Assembly (NCBI RefSeq): GCF_000718085.1 | Contig: NZ_JOEC01000006.1 | Span: forward strand, 1-56,498 | DNA from: Mycetocola saprophilus | GTDB lineage: Bacteria > Actinomycetota > Actinomycetes > Actinomycetales > Microbacteriaceae | Reading direction: 5' to 3' | DNA: 56,498 bases | Part shown: piece after piece, positions 15,686-24,652 of the stretch | Position numbering within the stretch: the stretch's first letter is position 1 | Layout: each line of letters starts with the position of its first letter | Translations under genes and position numbers: made by a program | The notes under the pieces: model-generated | Seen by the model: only the letters and a program-made list of their open reading frames with translations | Database searches by the model: none | What the model was told of the DNA's origin: nothing

Positions 15686-16822
15686 TTGATACACACCGAT
15701 ATTCCGACCCAGGCCGAGATTGTGACCCTCGCCACCGCGCGTGAACCCGGCAGCATCTCACTCTTTATGCGCACGAGTCCGGTTCCCGCCCAAAATGAAT
15801 CCGCGCCGGTCGAGTTTGAAAATCTCGCCAAGGCCGCCCTCGAGCAGCTGCGCACCACACACTCGGGTGCCGCGGGGCGCGACATCCTGGCCGGACTCAC
15901 CGAGCAGATCGACGATCTGCTCGGTGATGCTTTTTTCTGGCGGCACCTCTCCCACAGCATCGCCGCCTACATCACCCCCACCTCGCTGCGCACCTACCGA
16001 CTGCCCAATCACCTGGCCAACGCGGTGGAAATCTCCGACCGCTTCCATCTGAAGCCGCTGCTGCGCGCGGTCACCTTCCCGCACACCGCGTTTGTGCTGG
16101 CCCTGTCGCAGAACTCCGCGCGGCTGATCGAGGTCACCGCGGACGCCCCGGCGCACGTGCTCGACGTCCCCAACCTCCCCACCGACGCCATCGATGCCCT
16201 GGCGGTGCCCTCGATCTCGGGGCGCTCCCCCAACGGCAAGATCGAGGGGTCGGAGGGCAAGAAGGTTCGCCTTCGCCAGTATGCCCGCGCCGTGGACAAG
16301 GCGCTGCGACCGTTCCTGACCGGGCGTAATACCCCGCTGATCCTCGCCGCGACCGAACCCCTGCTGGGCATTTATCCCTCGGTCAACAGCTATCCCGCCC
16401 TCAGCCGCGATGTCATCGAGGGCAACCCGGACACGCTGAGCCCCGCCGACCTCGACGCGCGGGTGCGCCCGATCCTCGACCGCTACTACGCCGAGCGGGT
16501 GGCGGCCGAACGGGAGCGCTTTGACGCGCTGGTCTCGGCGGATCGCACCTCCACCGAGATCGACACCATCGCGCGGGCCGCCACATTCGGGGCGGTGGAA
16601 ACCCTGGTGGTGGACATCGACTACATCCTGCCCGGAACCGTGGATGAGGAATCCGGCGCCGTGGTCCTGGATCGCGGAGACTCCCCCGATGCCTACGGTG
16701 TAATCGACGAGGTGGTCCGCCGGGCGCTGCTCAGCGGTGGCCGAGTCTGGGCCGTACGCGCCGCGGATATGCCGGACGATACCGGGGTGGCGGCGATCCT
16801 TCGCTTCGCCCCGGCCGCCTAA
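15686..16822 (+). CDS. baeRF-type (archaeo-eukaryotic release factor-like) protein
   Basis: A 378-residue protein read from the TTG at 15686, which has GTGGAG 8 nt upstream; the longer ATG frame lacks a ribosome site. The N-terminal domain (about 1-130) contains FWRHLSHSIAAYITPTSLRTYRLP. The middle (about 140-270) contains RFHLKPLLRAVTFPHTAFVLALS and KVRLRQYARAVDKALRPFL, and the C-terminal part DTIARAATFGAVETLVVDID. This three-part layout is that of bacterial proteins related to the eRF1/Pelota family (baeRF). They are proposed, from comparative genomics, to act in ribosome rescue or hibernation. No GGQ motif is visible, so classical peptide release is unlikely. It is divergent from the FBP gene. 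Confidence 0.75.
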   Translation: MIHTDIPTQAEIVTLATAREPGSISLFMRTSPVPAQNESAPVEFENLAKAALEQLRTTHSGAAGRDILAGLTEQIDDLLGDAFFWRHLSHSIAAYITPTSLRTYRLPNHLANAVEISDRFHLKPLLRAVTFPHTAFVLALSQNSARLIEVTADAPAHVLDVPNLPTDAIDALAVPSISGRSPNGKIEGSEGKKVRLRQYARAVDKALRPFLTGRNTPLILAATEPLLGIYPSVNSYPALSRDVIEGNPDTLSPADLDARVRPILDRYYAERVAAERERFDALVSADRTSTEIDTIARAATFGAVETLVVDIDYILPGTVDEESGAVVLDRGDSPDAYGVIDEVVRRALLSGGRVWAVRAADMPDDTGVAAILRFAPAA

Positions 16823-16835
16823 CCCGGCGCGCATT

Positions 16836-16876
16836 AACGGTGCGGGCGACCTCCCTGGGAGGTCGCCCGCACCGTT
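16836..16876. terminator. Bidirectional terminator, 19-bp stem
   Basis: A long perfect GC-rich stem (16836-16854 with 16858-16876) with a 3-nt loop lies between the convergent baeRF and aminopeptidase-like genes. Confidence 0.85.
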
Positions 16877-16931
16877 GATGTTTGCTCGGCCACGCGCCGC
16901 GGAACGCTATCGTTCTCGCGCCGCATGCTCG

Positions 16932-18488
16932 CTATCTGCAGCGGGGATCCGAGGACGGAACCTTTCCGTCGATAAAGAAGTCATCCACGGTGGAGTTGAT
17001 GCACTTGCTGCCCTTGTTATAGGCGGTGTGTCCCTCGCCCTGATACGTCACCAGGTGGCCCTTCTCCAGCTGCTTGGCCAGCGACTGCGCCCACGCGTAG
17101 GGGGTGGCCGGGTCGTTGGTGGTGCCGATGACCAGGATGTCCGCGGAACCCTGGGCATGAATCGGGCCACGCTCGGCGCCGTCGGGATACGGCCAGTTGG
17201 CGCACAGCACGTCGCCGTAACTCATGTACTTACCAAAAATGGGTGCCCGCGCCTCGATCTTCGCGGCCTCCTGCTCCATCACCGCCGGGTCATCGTTGGA
17301 GGGATAGTCCCGGCAGTTATAGGCGTTGAACGCGTCATTGGAGTTGGAGGTGTATGTCCCCGAGGCGTCGCGGTCGAAGTACATATCCGCGAGGTAGAGG
17401 GCGTAGTCCGCGTCCCCGGCCATGACCGAGGTGAACAGGTCGCTCAGGGCGCTCCAGTTATTCGGGGAGTAGAGCGGGAAGATGATCGCCGTCATCAGGG
17501 TCGACGATCCGACCTTGCGCCCGTCCTTCCCCTTGAGCGGGCTGGCATCCACCGATTCCAGCAGATTGGAGATCGTGCTCATCGCCGATTCCACGTCCCC
17601 GCGGAACGGGCATTTGGATCCGGTCAGGCAGTCGGCCAGATAGGCCCGCAGCGCGCTTTCGAAACCCGCAGCCTGGGTCGCGGAGACCTCGGTGCTGCTC
17701 ACGGCCGGGTCGATCGCCCCGTCCAACACCAGCCTTCCGGTGTTCTTCGGATACAGCTCCGCATAGGTGGCTCCGAGGAAGGTGCCGTAGGAGTATCCCA
17801 GATAGTTGAGTTTGGGGTCGCCCACCAGCGAGCGAATCAGGTCCATATCCCGGGCCGAATTGACGGTGGTGATGAACTCAAGTTCGGGACCGGTGTTCTT
17901 CTTGCAGGCCTCACCATAGGTGCGGGCCTGGGTGCGGGCAGCGTCGAGCCAGCCGTCCTGACCGGGACGCGGCTGAGTGGTGTCAAACAGGAACTTATCG
18001 GTGTCTCGATCCGAGAGGCACTTGACCGGGGAGGATTCGCCCACGCCGCGCGGGTCAAAGCCGATCACGTCAAAGCGGGACTGCAGGGTCTTGTCCACGG
18101 CAAAGTCGAGGCTGTCCTTGACCAGTTCCACGCCGGAGCCACCGGGACCGCCGGGATTCACCAGCAGCGAGCCGATCCGGTTCGATCCGGTCGCCGCCGA
18201 CCGGACCAGGCTGAGGGTCAGATCCCCGGCGCCGGGGTCCTCCCAGTTCATCGGGGTCTTGATGTCTGCACAGCTGAGCTTCGAACCACACTCTCGCCAG
18301 CTCACCTCCTGACCGTAGAAGGAGCGCAGGTTCTCGGCCACCTCGGTCGCGGGCAGCGGGCTGGGAGCGCCCTTCCCGGTGCTGCTCGGCAGAAACGCGG
18401 TCACGCAGCCGGTGAGGGTCAGCCCGGCGGCAACCACCAGGGCAAGGGTGCCCATCACGCGGCGGCGGGTTTGATTGGGTCGATGCAC
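16932..18488 (-). CDS. Secreted alpha/beta hydrolase lipoprotein, tripeptidyl aminopeptidase (SlpD/TAP) family
   Basis: A 518-residue exported peptidase. Lipobox TLTGC with Cys28, then a TAP-type alpha/beta-hydrolase domain. The oxyanion region is NPGGPGGSG (111-119), the nucleophile elbow GYSYG has Ser233, the acid is Asp459 (TNDPATPY) and the base His487 (GEGHTAY). A C-terminal TAP-like domain is present. The family removes tripeptides or cleaves Pro peptides outside the cell. It is last in line behind topA-tmk-holB, 40 bp after holB on the same strand, an order I believe is common in Microbacteriaceae. Confidence 0.9.
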   Translation of the reverse strand: MHRPNQTRRRVMGTLALVVAAGLTLTGCVTAFLPSSTGKGAPSPLPATEVAENLRSFYGQEVSWRECGSKLSCADIKTPMNWEDPGAGDLTLSLVRSAATGSNRIGSLLVNPGGPGGSGVELVKDSLDFAVDKTLQSRFDVIGFDPRGVGESSPVKCLSDRDTDKFLFDTTQPRPGQDGWLDAARTQARTYGEACKKNTGPELEFITTVNSARDMDLIRSLVGDPKLNYLGYSYGTFLGATYAELYPKNTGRLVLDGAIDPAVSSTEVSATQAAGFESALRAYLADCLTGSKCPFRGDVESAMSTISNLLESVDASPLKGKDGRKVGSSTLMTAIIFPLYSPNNWSALSDLFTSVMAGDADYALYLADMYFDRDASGTYTSNSNDAFNAYNCRDYPSNDDPAVMEQEAAKIEARAPIFGKYMSYGDVLCANWPYPDGAERGPIHAQGSADILVIGTTNDPATPYAWAQSLAKQLEKGHLVTYQGEGHTAYNKGSKCINSTVDDFFIDGKVPSSDPRCR

Positions 18489-18528
18489 GAGACTCCTTGG
18501 GTTGTCCGCTCCGGGCGGCTCGGATGGG

Positions 18529-19668
18529 TTAGCGGATCGCGGTCACAAGCATGGCTTCAAGGGCGAGGGTGGGCGTGATGTTGGCCCCGATGCGCTCGCG
18601 CGCCTCCCGGATCGCCTCCATCGTGTGCAGCGTGGTTTCCGGGGTGGAGGACTGCGCCACCTCACGGATCTCGCGCGTCAGTTCGGTGTTGATCAGGCCC
18701 TCGACCCGACCGAGCTGCTGCATTAGCAGGTCGCGGTAGAGCGAGAGCAGGTCGGTGAGAATCCGATCGACCCCGTCGATCAGGCCACGCTTCGCCCGTC
18801 GTTTCTGGTCGTTTTCCAGGTCGCGAAGCGGCGCCCGCAGCGCCGGCGGAATGGTCCCCCCGGGTTCCACGCCGAGGGAGCGCAGTACCCGCTCGCGCTC
18901 CTGTTCGTCCCGCTCGCCGGTGTAGGCCTTGGCATCGGCACCGGCAATTTCTACCAGGCGTTGCGCCATGACCACGGCGTCGGACACGTCGCGGATATCC
19001 AGGACCGCGCGCAGGGTGTCCTCGCGCCGGGCCCGCGCATCGGCATCGGTGGCGAGACGGCGAGCCATGCCGATGTGGCTCTGCGCCAGGCGTGCGCTCT
19101 GCTCGGCCAGGTCTCGATCGATGCCGTCGCGGGTGTGCAAAAGCTCGGCGATGTCGGCGACGGAGGGGGTGCGCAGTCGCACCGAGCGCACGCGGGAGCG
19201 AATGGTGGGCAGGAGGTCGGCCTCGCTGGGTGCGCAGAGAATCCACACGGTTTCCGCGGGGGGCTCCTCAAGTGCCTTGAGCAGGGTGTTGGAGGTGCGC
19301 TCGATCATTCGGTCGGCATCCTCGACGATGACCACCCGGTAGCGTGAAATCGAGGGTGCGTAATACGACCGGCGCACGGTTTCCCGGACGTCTTCGATCT
19401 TGATGGTCATCGCGGTGGTGGACAGCGCGGTGAGGTCCGGATGGCTGCGCGCGGCCACCTGAGCGATCGTGTCCGCATCGCCGTCCACCTGGGTGCTGAG
19501 CAGCGCGGTCGCGAAGGCGTAGGCGAGGTTGGAACGTCCCGATCCGGGCGGCCCGGTAATCAGCCAGGCATGGGTCATGGTGTCGCCACCGTCCGCGGGC
19601 CCCCCGGCGGCCGCACGCAGCGTCGCTACCGCTTCGGGTTGCCCCACAATTTCATCCCACACCGACAT
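18529..19668 (-). CDS. holB: DNA polymerase III delta' subunit
   Basis: A 379-residue clamp-loader subunit. The AAA+ domain starts with the conserved SVWDEIVGQPEAV. Its P-loop reads GPPGSGRS, with Arg where ATP-hydrolysing relatives have Lys, as usual for delta'. Further conserved parts are the VVIVEDADRM stretch, TLLKALEEPP and the SRVRSVRLRTPS sensor region. The cysteine zinc module that normally follows the P-loop helix is absent: the stretch STQVDGDADTIAQVAARSH has no Cys. The ATG has no Shine-Dalgarno but TAGGCT lies 6 nt upstream, suggesting its own leaderless transcript in addition to read-through from tmk. Confidence 0.93.
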   Translation of the reverse strand: MSVWDEIVGQPEAVATLRAAAGGPADGGDTMTHAWLITGPPGSGRSNLAYAFATALLSTQVDGDADTIAQVAARSHPDLTALSTTAMTIKIEDVRETVRRSYYAPSISRYRVVIVEDADRMIERTSNTLLKALEEPPAETVWILCAPSEADLLPTIRSRVRSVRLRTPSVADIAELLHTRDGIDRDLAEQSARLAQSHIGMARRLATDADARARREDTLRAVLDIRDVSDAVVMAQRLVEIAGADAKAYTGERDEQERERVLRSLGVEPGGTIPPALRAPLRDLENDQKRRAKRGLIDGVDRILTDLLSLYRDLLMQQLGRVEGLINTELTREIREVAQSSTPETTLHTMEAIREARERIGANITPTLALEAMLVTAIR

Positions 19669-19674
19669 GTTCCC

Positions 19675-19680
19675 AGCCTA
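19675..19680 (-). promoter_or_regulatory. Predicted -10 element of holB (leaderless)
   Basis: Minus-strand TAGGCT, six nucleotides (GGGAAC), then ATG. This would initiate transcription at the start codon. Confidence 0.45.
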
Positions 19681-19831
19681 CCGGGCCGGGACCGAACGTG
19701 GGCCGTGCGGGACCAAGCCCGCGCGTGTGCGTTCGGGTTCGAGTTCGACGGATCGGACTCGAGGTTCAAATCGAGGTCGAGATCGAGTTCGGCTGATCGG
19801 ATTCAGGTCCGAGTTCGGGCCCTCGGTTGTG
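19681..19831. repeat. Degenerate TCGAG/GTTCG-rich spacer between tmk and holB
   Basis: The 151 bp are built from short degenerate repeats of GTTCGAG, TCGAGGTCGAGATCGAG and GGATCGGA type, with no open frame that looks coding. It may hold the holB promoter and a replication-slippage tract. Confidence 0.5.
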
Positions 19832-20461
19832 CTACGCGGCAAGCAGCGCCGAAACCCGCTCACGAATTCGGGCGGCAAGCTCCTCGATCGAGAGGGTGGC
19901 GTCCAGCACCAGGAAGCGGGCGGGTTCGGCCGCCGCAAGCTCGAGGAAGACGCCGCGCACGCGGCCGTGGAACGCACTCTTTTCGGCTTCAAGCCGGTCG
20001 AAACGAGTGCGGGCACTATCGAGGCGCTCGCGAGCATTCTCGGGATCGAGGTCGAGCAGGATGGTCAGATCCGGCCAGAGGTCTCCACTCGCCCACACCG
20101 AGAGCGCTCGTACCTCCTCGATGCCGAGCGCACGACCGGCACCCTGATAGGCGAGGGATGAGTCGATGTAGCGGTCCTGCAGCACGACTTCACCGCGTTC
20201 CAACGCGGGCCGAATCTTGGTGTCGATGTGCTGCGCGCGGTCGGCCGCATAGAGCAGTGCCTCGGCGCGGGAGGAGATTTCTCCCCGGTGGTGCAGCACG
20301 ATTTCGCGCAGCTGCTCGCCCACCTCGGTGCCACCGGGCTCGCGCGAGCGCAGGGTGGTCGCCCCGCTCTCGTGCAACCAGGCGTCCAACAGCTCGGCCT
20401 GAGTTGTCTTACCACTGCCATCCCCACCCTCAAAGGTGATGAACAGCCCCCGGGTCGCCAC
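19832..20461 (-). CDS. tmk: Thymidylate kinase
   Basis: A 209-residue enzyme phosphorylating dTMP to dTDP. The P-loop EGGDGSGKTTQ is at about 11-21, the DR(Y/H) motif is QDRYIDSSLAYQG at about 94-106, and a lid and C-terminal helices follow. Length is typical. The start is a GTG whose G is the last base of the topA TAG stop (TAGTG), so translation is coupled to topA. Confidence 0.96.
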   Translation of the reverse strand: MATRGLFITFEGGDGSGKTTQAELLDAWLHESGATTLRSREPGGTEVGEQLREIVLHHRGEISSRAEALLYAADRAQHIDTKIRPALERGEVVLQDRYIDSSLAYQGAGRALGIEEVRALSVWASGDLWPDLTILLDLDPENARERLDSARTRFDRLEAEKSAFHGRVRGVFLELAAAEPARFLVLDATLSIEELAARIRERVSALLAA

Positions 20462-23439
20462 TAGGCCTCCGGGTCCGCCGCGGCCGCCTTGGCGGCGGCA
20501 GCTGCGGTCTTGGTAGCGGAGGACTTAGCCGTGGTCGACTTTGCGGTGGCAGTTTTCGCGGCGGTGGCCTTGGCTGCGGTGGTCTTGGCCGGGGCCTTGG
20601 TGGCGTCCGCGGTCTTAGCCGTGCTGGCCTTGGCCGCGGTCGTCTTAGCCGCGGTGGTCTTGGTTGCTGCCGCCTTGGTGGTCGCAGCCTTGGCCGTTGC
20701 TGCCTTGGTTGTTGCTGCCTTTTTCGCCGGGGCTTTCTTCGCCGGAGCTTTCTTGGCGGGAGCCTTCTTGGCCGCGGTCTTCCGCGGCGTTGCCGGTCCC
20801 TTCGCTCGCTTGAGGGCGAGCAGCTCGACGGCACGCTCGAACGTGATCTCCTCAACCGATTCGGCCTTGGGGATGGTCGCGTTGGTGGTGCCATCGGTCA
20901 CGTAGGGCCCGAACCGGCCGTCCTTAACCTTGATCGGCTTTCCGCTTTCGGGGTCCTCGGCGAACTCCTTCAGCGCGCTGGAAGCGCGACGCGCGCCGTA
21001 CTTGGGCTGCGCATAGATTTCCAGGGCACCGGCCAGATCGATGTCGAAGATCTGGTCCTCAGAGGTCAGCGATCGGGTTTCGCTGCCCTTTTTCATATAC
21101 GGTCCGAAACGGCCGTTCTGGGCCAGGATTTCCTCGCCGCTTTCGGGATCGGTGCCGATAACGCGGGGCAGGTCCAGCAGCTGGAGCGCGGTCGCCAGGT
21201 CGATCGTGTCCAGGGACATGCTCTTGAACAGCGATGCCGTGCGCGGCTTGGGAGCCGCGGCAGCCTTCTTGGTGCTCTTCTTGGGCGGCTCAATAACCTC
21301 GCCCGTGGCCGAGTTCACCTCGGGCTCGGGTTCGGGATCAACCTCGCTCACGTAGGGTCCGAAGCGACCGTCCTTGGCGACGATTTCCTTGCCGTTTTCG
21401 GGGTTTACACCCACGATTCGATCGGTGAGCACGGGTGCATCAATGAGTTCCTGTGCCTTCTCGGCGGTGAGCTCATCGGGTGCCAGGTCCTCGGGGATGT
21501 TGACTCGACGCGGGGTCGCCTCGGGATCGGCGCCCTCCTCGCGCACCTCGAGGTACGGGCCGTAGCGACCGATACGCAGCGTGATGTTGTCGGTGAGGTG
21601 GATCGAGTTGATCTCACGCGCATCGATCTCACCGAGGTTGTCGATCACCTGGCGCAGACCCTCGCGGCTGTCGCCTCCGAAGTAGAAGGACTTCAGCCAG
21701 TCGGTTCGGTCCTGCTCGCCGGCGGCGATGCGGTCCAGGTCGCCCTCCATCGAGGCGGTGAAGTCATATTCCACCAGGCTGCCAAAGTGTTCCTCCAACA
21801 ACCGAATCACCGAGAAGGCAATCCAGGTGGGGATAAGCGCCTGACCGCGCTGGCTCACATATCCACGATCCATGATCGTGGCGATGGTCTGTGCATAGGT
21901 CGAGGGACGCCCGATACCCAGCTCTTCCAGGGTCTTCACGAGGCTGGCCTCGGTGAAGCGCGGCGGCGGGGTCGTCTCGTGCCCCTTAGCCTCAACCTCT
22001 TCCAGCGCCACGGTCTGGCCCTCGGTCAGCTGGGGAAGCTTGGCTTCCTTGGCGGCGGCGTCGCCCCCGCGCTGCTCGTCCTGACCCTCTTCATAGGCCT
22101 GGAGGAAACCACGGAAGGTGATGACCGTTCCACTCGCGGTGAACTCGGCTTCCTGACCCTCGACGGTGGCCGCAAGGGTCACGGTCGCGGTCTGTCCCTT
22201 GGCGTCGGCCATCTGTGAGGCGACGGTGCGCTTCCAGATCAGTTCGTACAGGCGGAAGTCGTTTCCGCTGAGCGAGGACTTGAGCGACGCGGGCGTCCGG
22301 AAGTGATCTCCCGAGGGACGAATTGCCTCGTGGGCTTCCTGGGCATTTTTCGACTTGCCCGAGTACAGACGAGGCTTGTCCGGGATGCTGTCGGCACCAT
22401 ACAGGCTGGTTGCCTGGTCGCGGGCGGCGTTGATCGCCTGCGAGCTGAGCGACGGCGAGTCGGTACGCATATAGGTGATGTACCCGTTTTCGTACAGCGA
22501 CTGTGCCACGCTCATGGTCTGACGCGCGGAGAAGCGCAGCTTACGCGCGGCCTCCTGCTGCAGGGTCGACGTGGTGAACGGTGCAGCCGGACGACGCGAA
22601 TACGGCTTGGTTTCCAGCTTGGAAACCCGGGTGATGGTCTCCGGAGCCTGGAGAGCGTCGGCTAGCTTTGCGGCGCTGGCGGCATCGAGTTGGCGGGCGC
22701 TGCCGGTCAGCACACCGCGGTCGGAGAAGTCGCGACCGCTGGCGATCCGTTCGCCATCGAGGCGGACGAGGCGAGCCTCAAACCGGGTCGGGTCCTCGGC
22801 GGCGGCAACCTGGACGGCGATGTCCCAGTAGTCGGCGGAGATGAATGCACGACGTTCCTTCTCCCGCTCGACGATCAGTCGGGTCGCGGCAGACTGCACT
22901 CGACCGGCGGACAGGCTCGGGCCCACCTTGCGCCAGAGCACCGGCGAAACCTCATAACCGTAGATACGGTCGAGAATGCGGCGGGTCTCCTGTGCATCCA
23001 CCAGGGCCACATCGAGATCACGAGTGTTGTCCTTGGCGGCCAGGATGGCGTCCTTGGTGATTTCGTGGAACACCATGCGGCGTACCGGGACCTTTGGCTT
23101 GAGTACCTGCAGCAGGTGCCAGGCGATGGCCTCTCCTTCGCGGTCCTCATCAGTTGCGAGGAGCAGCTCGTCGGCATCCTTGAGCGCACGCTTGAGATCC
23201 GCGACGGTCTTCTTCTTGGTATCGGAGACCACATAGTAGGGTTCGAAGCCGTTATCGACGTCCACGGCGAACTTGCCCATGCCACCCTTTTTCAGGTCGG
23301 CGGGCAGGTTTTTGGGTTCGGCAAGGTCACGGATGTGGCCTACCGAGCTCAAGACTTCATAACCGTCTCCGAGATACCCGGCGATCGATTTCATCTTGGT
23401 CGGCGACTCTACGATGACCAGCTTTTTCGTGTTGGACAC
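20461..23439 (-). CDS. topA: DNA topoisomerase I
   Basis: A 992-residue type IA topoisomerase that relaxes negative supercoils. The TOPRIM domain begins VIVESPTK with Glu11 and has the metal triad in D97-E-D-R-E-G-E. The catalytic tyrosine is Tyr323 (ITYMRTDSPS). After the core come four C-terminal repeats marked by GRYGPY, GRFGPY, GRFGPY and GRFGPY, then a Lys/Ala/Thr tail of about 100 residues (KKAPAKKAPAKKA...) that in actinobacteria aids DNA binding. No zinc fingers are present, as usual in this phylum. I take the GTG at 23437-23439 with AAAGGAG just upstream; the longer frame adds 24 unlikely residues. Confidence 0.97.
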   Translation of the reverse strand: MSNTKKLVIVESPTKMKSIAGYLGDGYEVLSSVGHIRDLAEPKNLPADLKKGGMGKFAVDVDNGFEPYYVVSDTKKKTVADLKRALKDADELLLATDEDREGEAIAWHLLQVLKPKVPVRRMVFHEITKDAILAAKDNTRDLDVALVDAQETRRILDRIYGYEVSPVLWRKVGPSLSAGRVQSAATRLIVEREKERRAFISADYWDIAVQVAAAEDPTRFEARLVRLDGERIASGRDFSDRGVLTGSARQLDAASAAKLADALQAPETITRVSKLETKPYSRRPAAPFTTSTLQQEAARKLRFSARQTMSVAQSLYENGYITYMRTDSPSLSSQAINAARDQATSLYGADSIPDKPRLYSGKSKNAQEAHEAIRPSGDHFRTPASLKSSLSGNDFRLYELIWKRTVASQMADAKGQTATVTLAATVEGQEAEFTASGTVITFRGFLQAYEEGQDEQRGGDAAAKEAKLPQLTEGQTVALEEVEAKGHETTPPPRFTEASLVKTLEELGIGRPSTYAQTIATIMDRGYVSQRGQALIPTWIAFSVIRLLEEHFGSLVEYDFTASMEGDLDRIAAGEQDRTDWLKSFYFGGDSREGLRQVIDNLGEIDAREINSIHLTDNITLRIGRYGPYLEVREEGADPEATPRRVNIPEDLAPDELTAEKAQELIDAPVLTDRIVGVNPENGKEIVAKDGRFGPYVSEVDPEPEPEVNSATGEVIEPPKKSTKKAAAAPKPRTASLFKSMSLDTIDLATALQLLDLPRVIGTDPESGEEILAQNGRFGPYMKKGSETRSLTSEDQIFDIDLAGALEIYAQPKYGARRASSALKEFAEDPESGKPIKVKDGRFGPYVTDGTTNATIPKAESVEEITFERAVELLALKRAKGPATPRKTAAKKAPAKKAPAKKAPAKKAATTKAATAKAATTKAAATKTTAAKTTAAKASTAKTADATKAPAKTTAAKATAAKTATAKSTTAKSSATKTAAAAAKAAAADPEA

Positions 23440-23711
23440 CCGGCTCCTTTCGTCAGGCACACCATACACACCTAGACCGTGTGTGGGCCGTATTGGCTCT
23501 TGATGGAACACCCCTATGATCCTCCTATTTATACATGAGTGTGTTGAGGCGGCGAATTTCGAAGGGTTCCACGACGGCTAACGTCGTCGAGGTCAAGGTC
23601 ATTCCCCTGCCGTCCCGGCACCGTTATGACGCCTCGGCTCCCCCACCGGGAATCCGCATGTTCCCGGGGGTGAGAGCCGTACGAAGGTACGGACCATCGG
23701 TCCCATACCTC
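23440..23711. other. Intergenic region between topA and the tad cluster
   Basis: No gene found. Two small inverted repeats, CCGGGAA...TTCCCGG (23646-23667) and CCGTAC-GAAG-GTACGG (23677-23692), lie downstream of the tad genes on the minus strand and may end that transcript. The topA promoter should be in the AT-richer part near 23500-23540. The DEAH helicase gene often found here in other actinobacteria is missing. Confidence 0.5.
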
Positions 23712-24143
23712 TTATATAGGGTGTTCGCCGACGGCACGTGCCGAGTTTCTTGAGTTCCGTGTGTCGTCGAGGAGAAATCCCGCGGACGAGACGCCCTGAA
23801 GGCTTACCCCACCGACCATGCGTGACACCGTGACCCGAACTTCGGTTGCTCCCAATCGACAGCTACTCAGGGAAACTCCATTCGACTCCGCGATGCTCCG
23901 GGCGATCTCGCAGGGCTCACCCGGAGCGAGCCCCGCAAGCACTCGCGCACCCGACAACGCCACCGAATCGGCAAGGGCCCGCATCTCGGCACGCGCCCCC
24001 AGCGTAAGCGTCGTGGGAAGAGTCAGGCTCGCGCACAGCACGAGGACGCAAAATAATGCCATCCCCATGACGGTGCCCGAACCCCGCTCCGAACGAATCC
24101 CACGGGCACGGATGTCAGATGCTAGTCCTCCGGGAGGGTACAT
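23712..24143 (-). CDS. TadE-like pseudopilin, helicase/secretion-neighbourhood type (Rv3654c-like)
   Basis: A 143-residue protein starting at the ATG 24141-24143, overlapping the upstream tadE-like gene by 22 bp. RSERGSGTVMGMALFCVLVLC is the processing region and hydrophobic helix of a TadE/TadG-type pseudopilin (about residues 17-45). LADSVALSGARVLAG follows, a segment shared with Flp-pilus TadG/TadE proteins in which the mature chain loses its water-exposed leader. The Cys pair in GEPCEIA and LSSCRLG could form a disulfide outside. It is last in the tad cluster. Confidence 0.8.
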   Translation of the reverse strand: MYPPGGLASDIRARGIRSERGSGTVMGMALFCVLVLCASLTLPTTLTLGARAEMRALADSVALSGARVLAGLAPGEPCEIARSIAESNGVSLSSCRLGATEVRVTVSRMVGGVSLQGVSSAGFLLDDTRNSRNSARAVGEHPI

Positions 24144-24532
24144 ACCCGCGCCTCTAACCGGAGCGGGAGCATCCGCCCGACAACACCGCCAATCGGAATA
24201 TCCGCGGTGGCACACACCAGCCTTGCCTGTGAGTCGACTTTCACTGCCACCCCGGGCAATAACGCTCGAGCCTGCGCCGTGATGCTCTGCTCCGGATCGC
24301 CGCGGGCCGAGGCGCGGGCGGATTGTCCGGCGACGTCCCAGAGCCGACTGCGGGTAGTTCCGGCGGCAAGAACCCCGAGGCACAGTGCCAGCAGCACCAA
24401 CACGGCCGGCATTACGATTGCAAATTCGGCGCTGATGCTCCCTTCCTCGCCCCGGAGTCTCCGCCTGATCCGAGGACGGCGATCATCCCGATCACGGATC
24501 GCTGGATTACTCAGGGCCGGATCGAGGCGCAC
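24122..24532 (-). CDS. TadE-like pseudopilin
   Basis: About 136 residues. RRLRGEEGSISAEFAIVMPAVLV is the classic TadE entry: a Glu soon after the Gly processing site, then a membrane helix (about 34-54). A small extracytoplasmic domain with two Cys follows. The start is uncertain: GTG at 24530-24532 has GGGGA about 7 nt upstream, while an in-frame ATG at 24649, 3 nt after the pilin stop, would add 39 Cys/His-rich residues with no ribosome site. Confidence 0.75.
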   Translation of the reverse strand: MRLDPALSNPAIRDRDDRRPRIRRRLRGEEGSISAEFAIVMPAVLVLLALCLGVLAAGTTRSRLWDVAGQSARASARGDPEQSITAQARALLPGVAVKVDSQARLVCATADIPIGGVVGRMLPLRLEARVCTLPED

Positions 24533-24652
24533 ATGGTTGTCCCCGGACGAGTGACGGTGGGCCAGACAAGACGCGTAGCGGTGGGCCAGGCAACCAGTGC
24601 ACTGATACCGGGCAGCTCGAGGACAAACGGCTGAGCTCTGGGATTCCATGGG

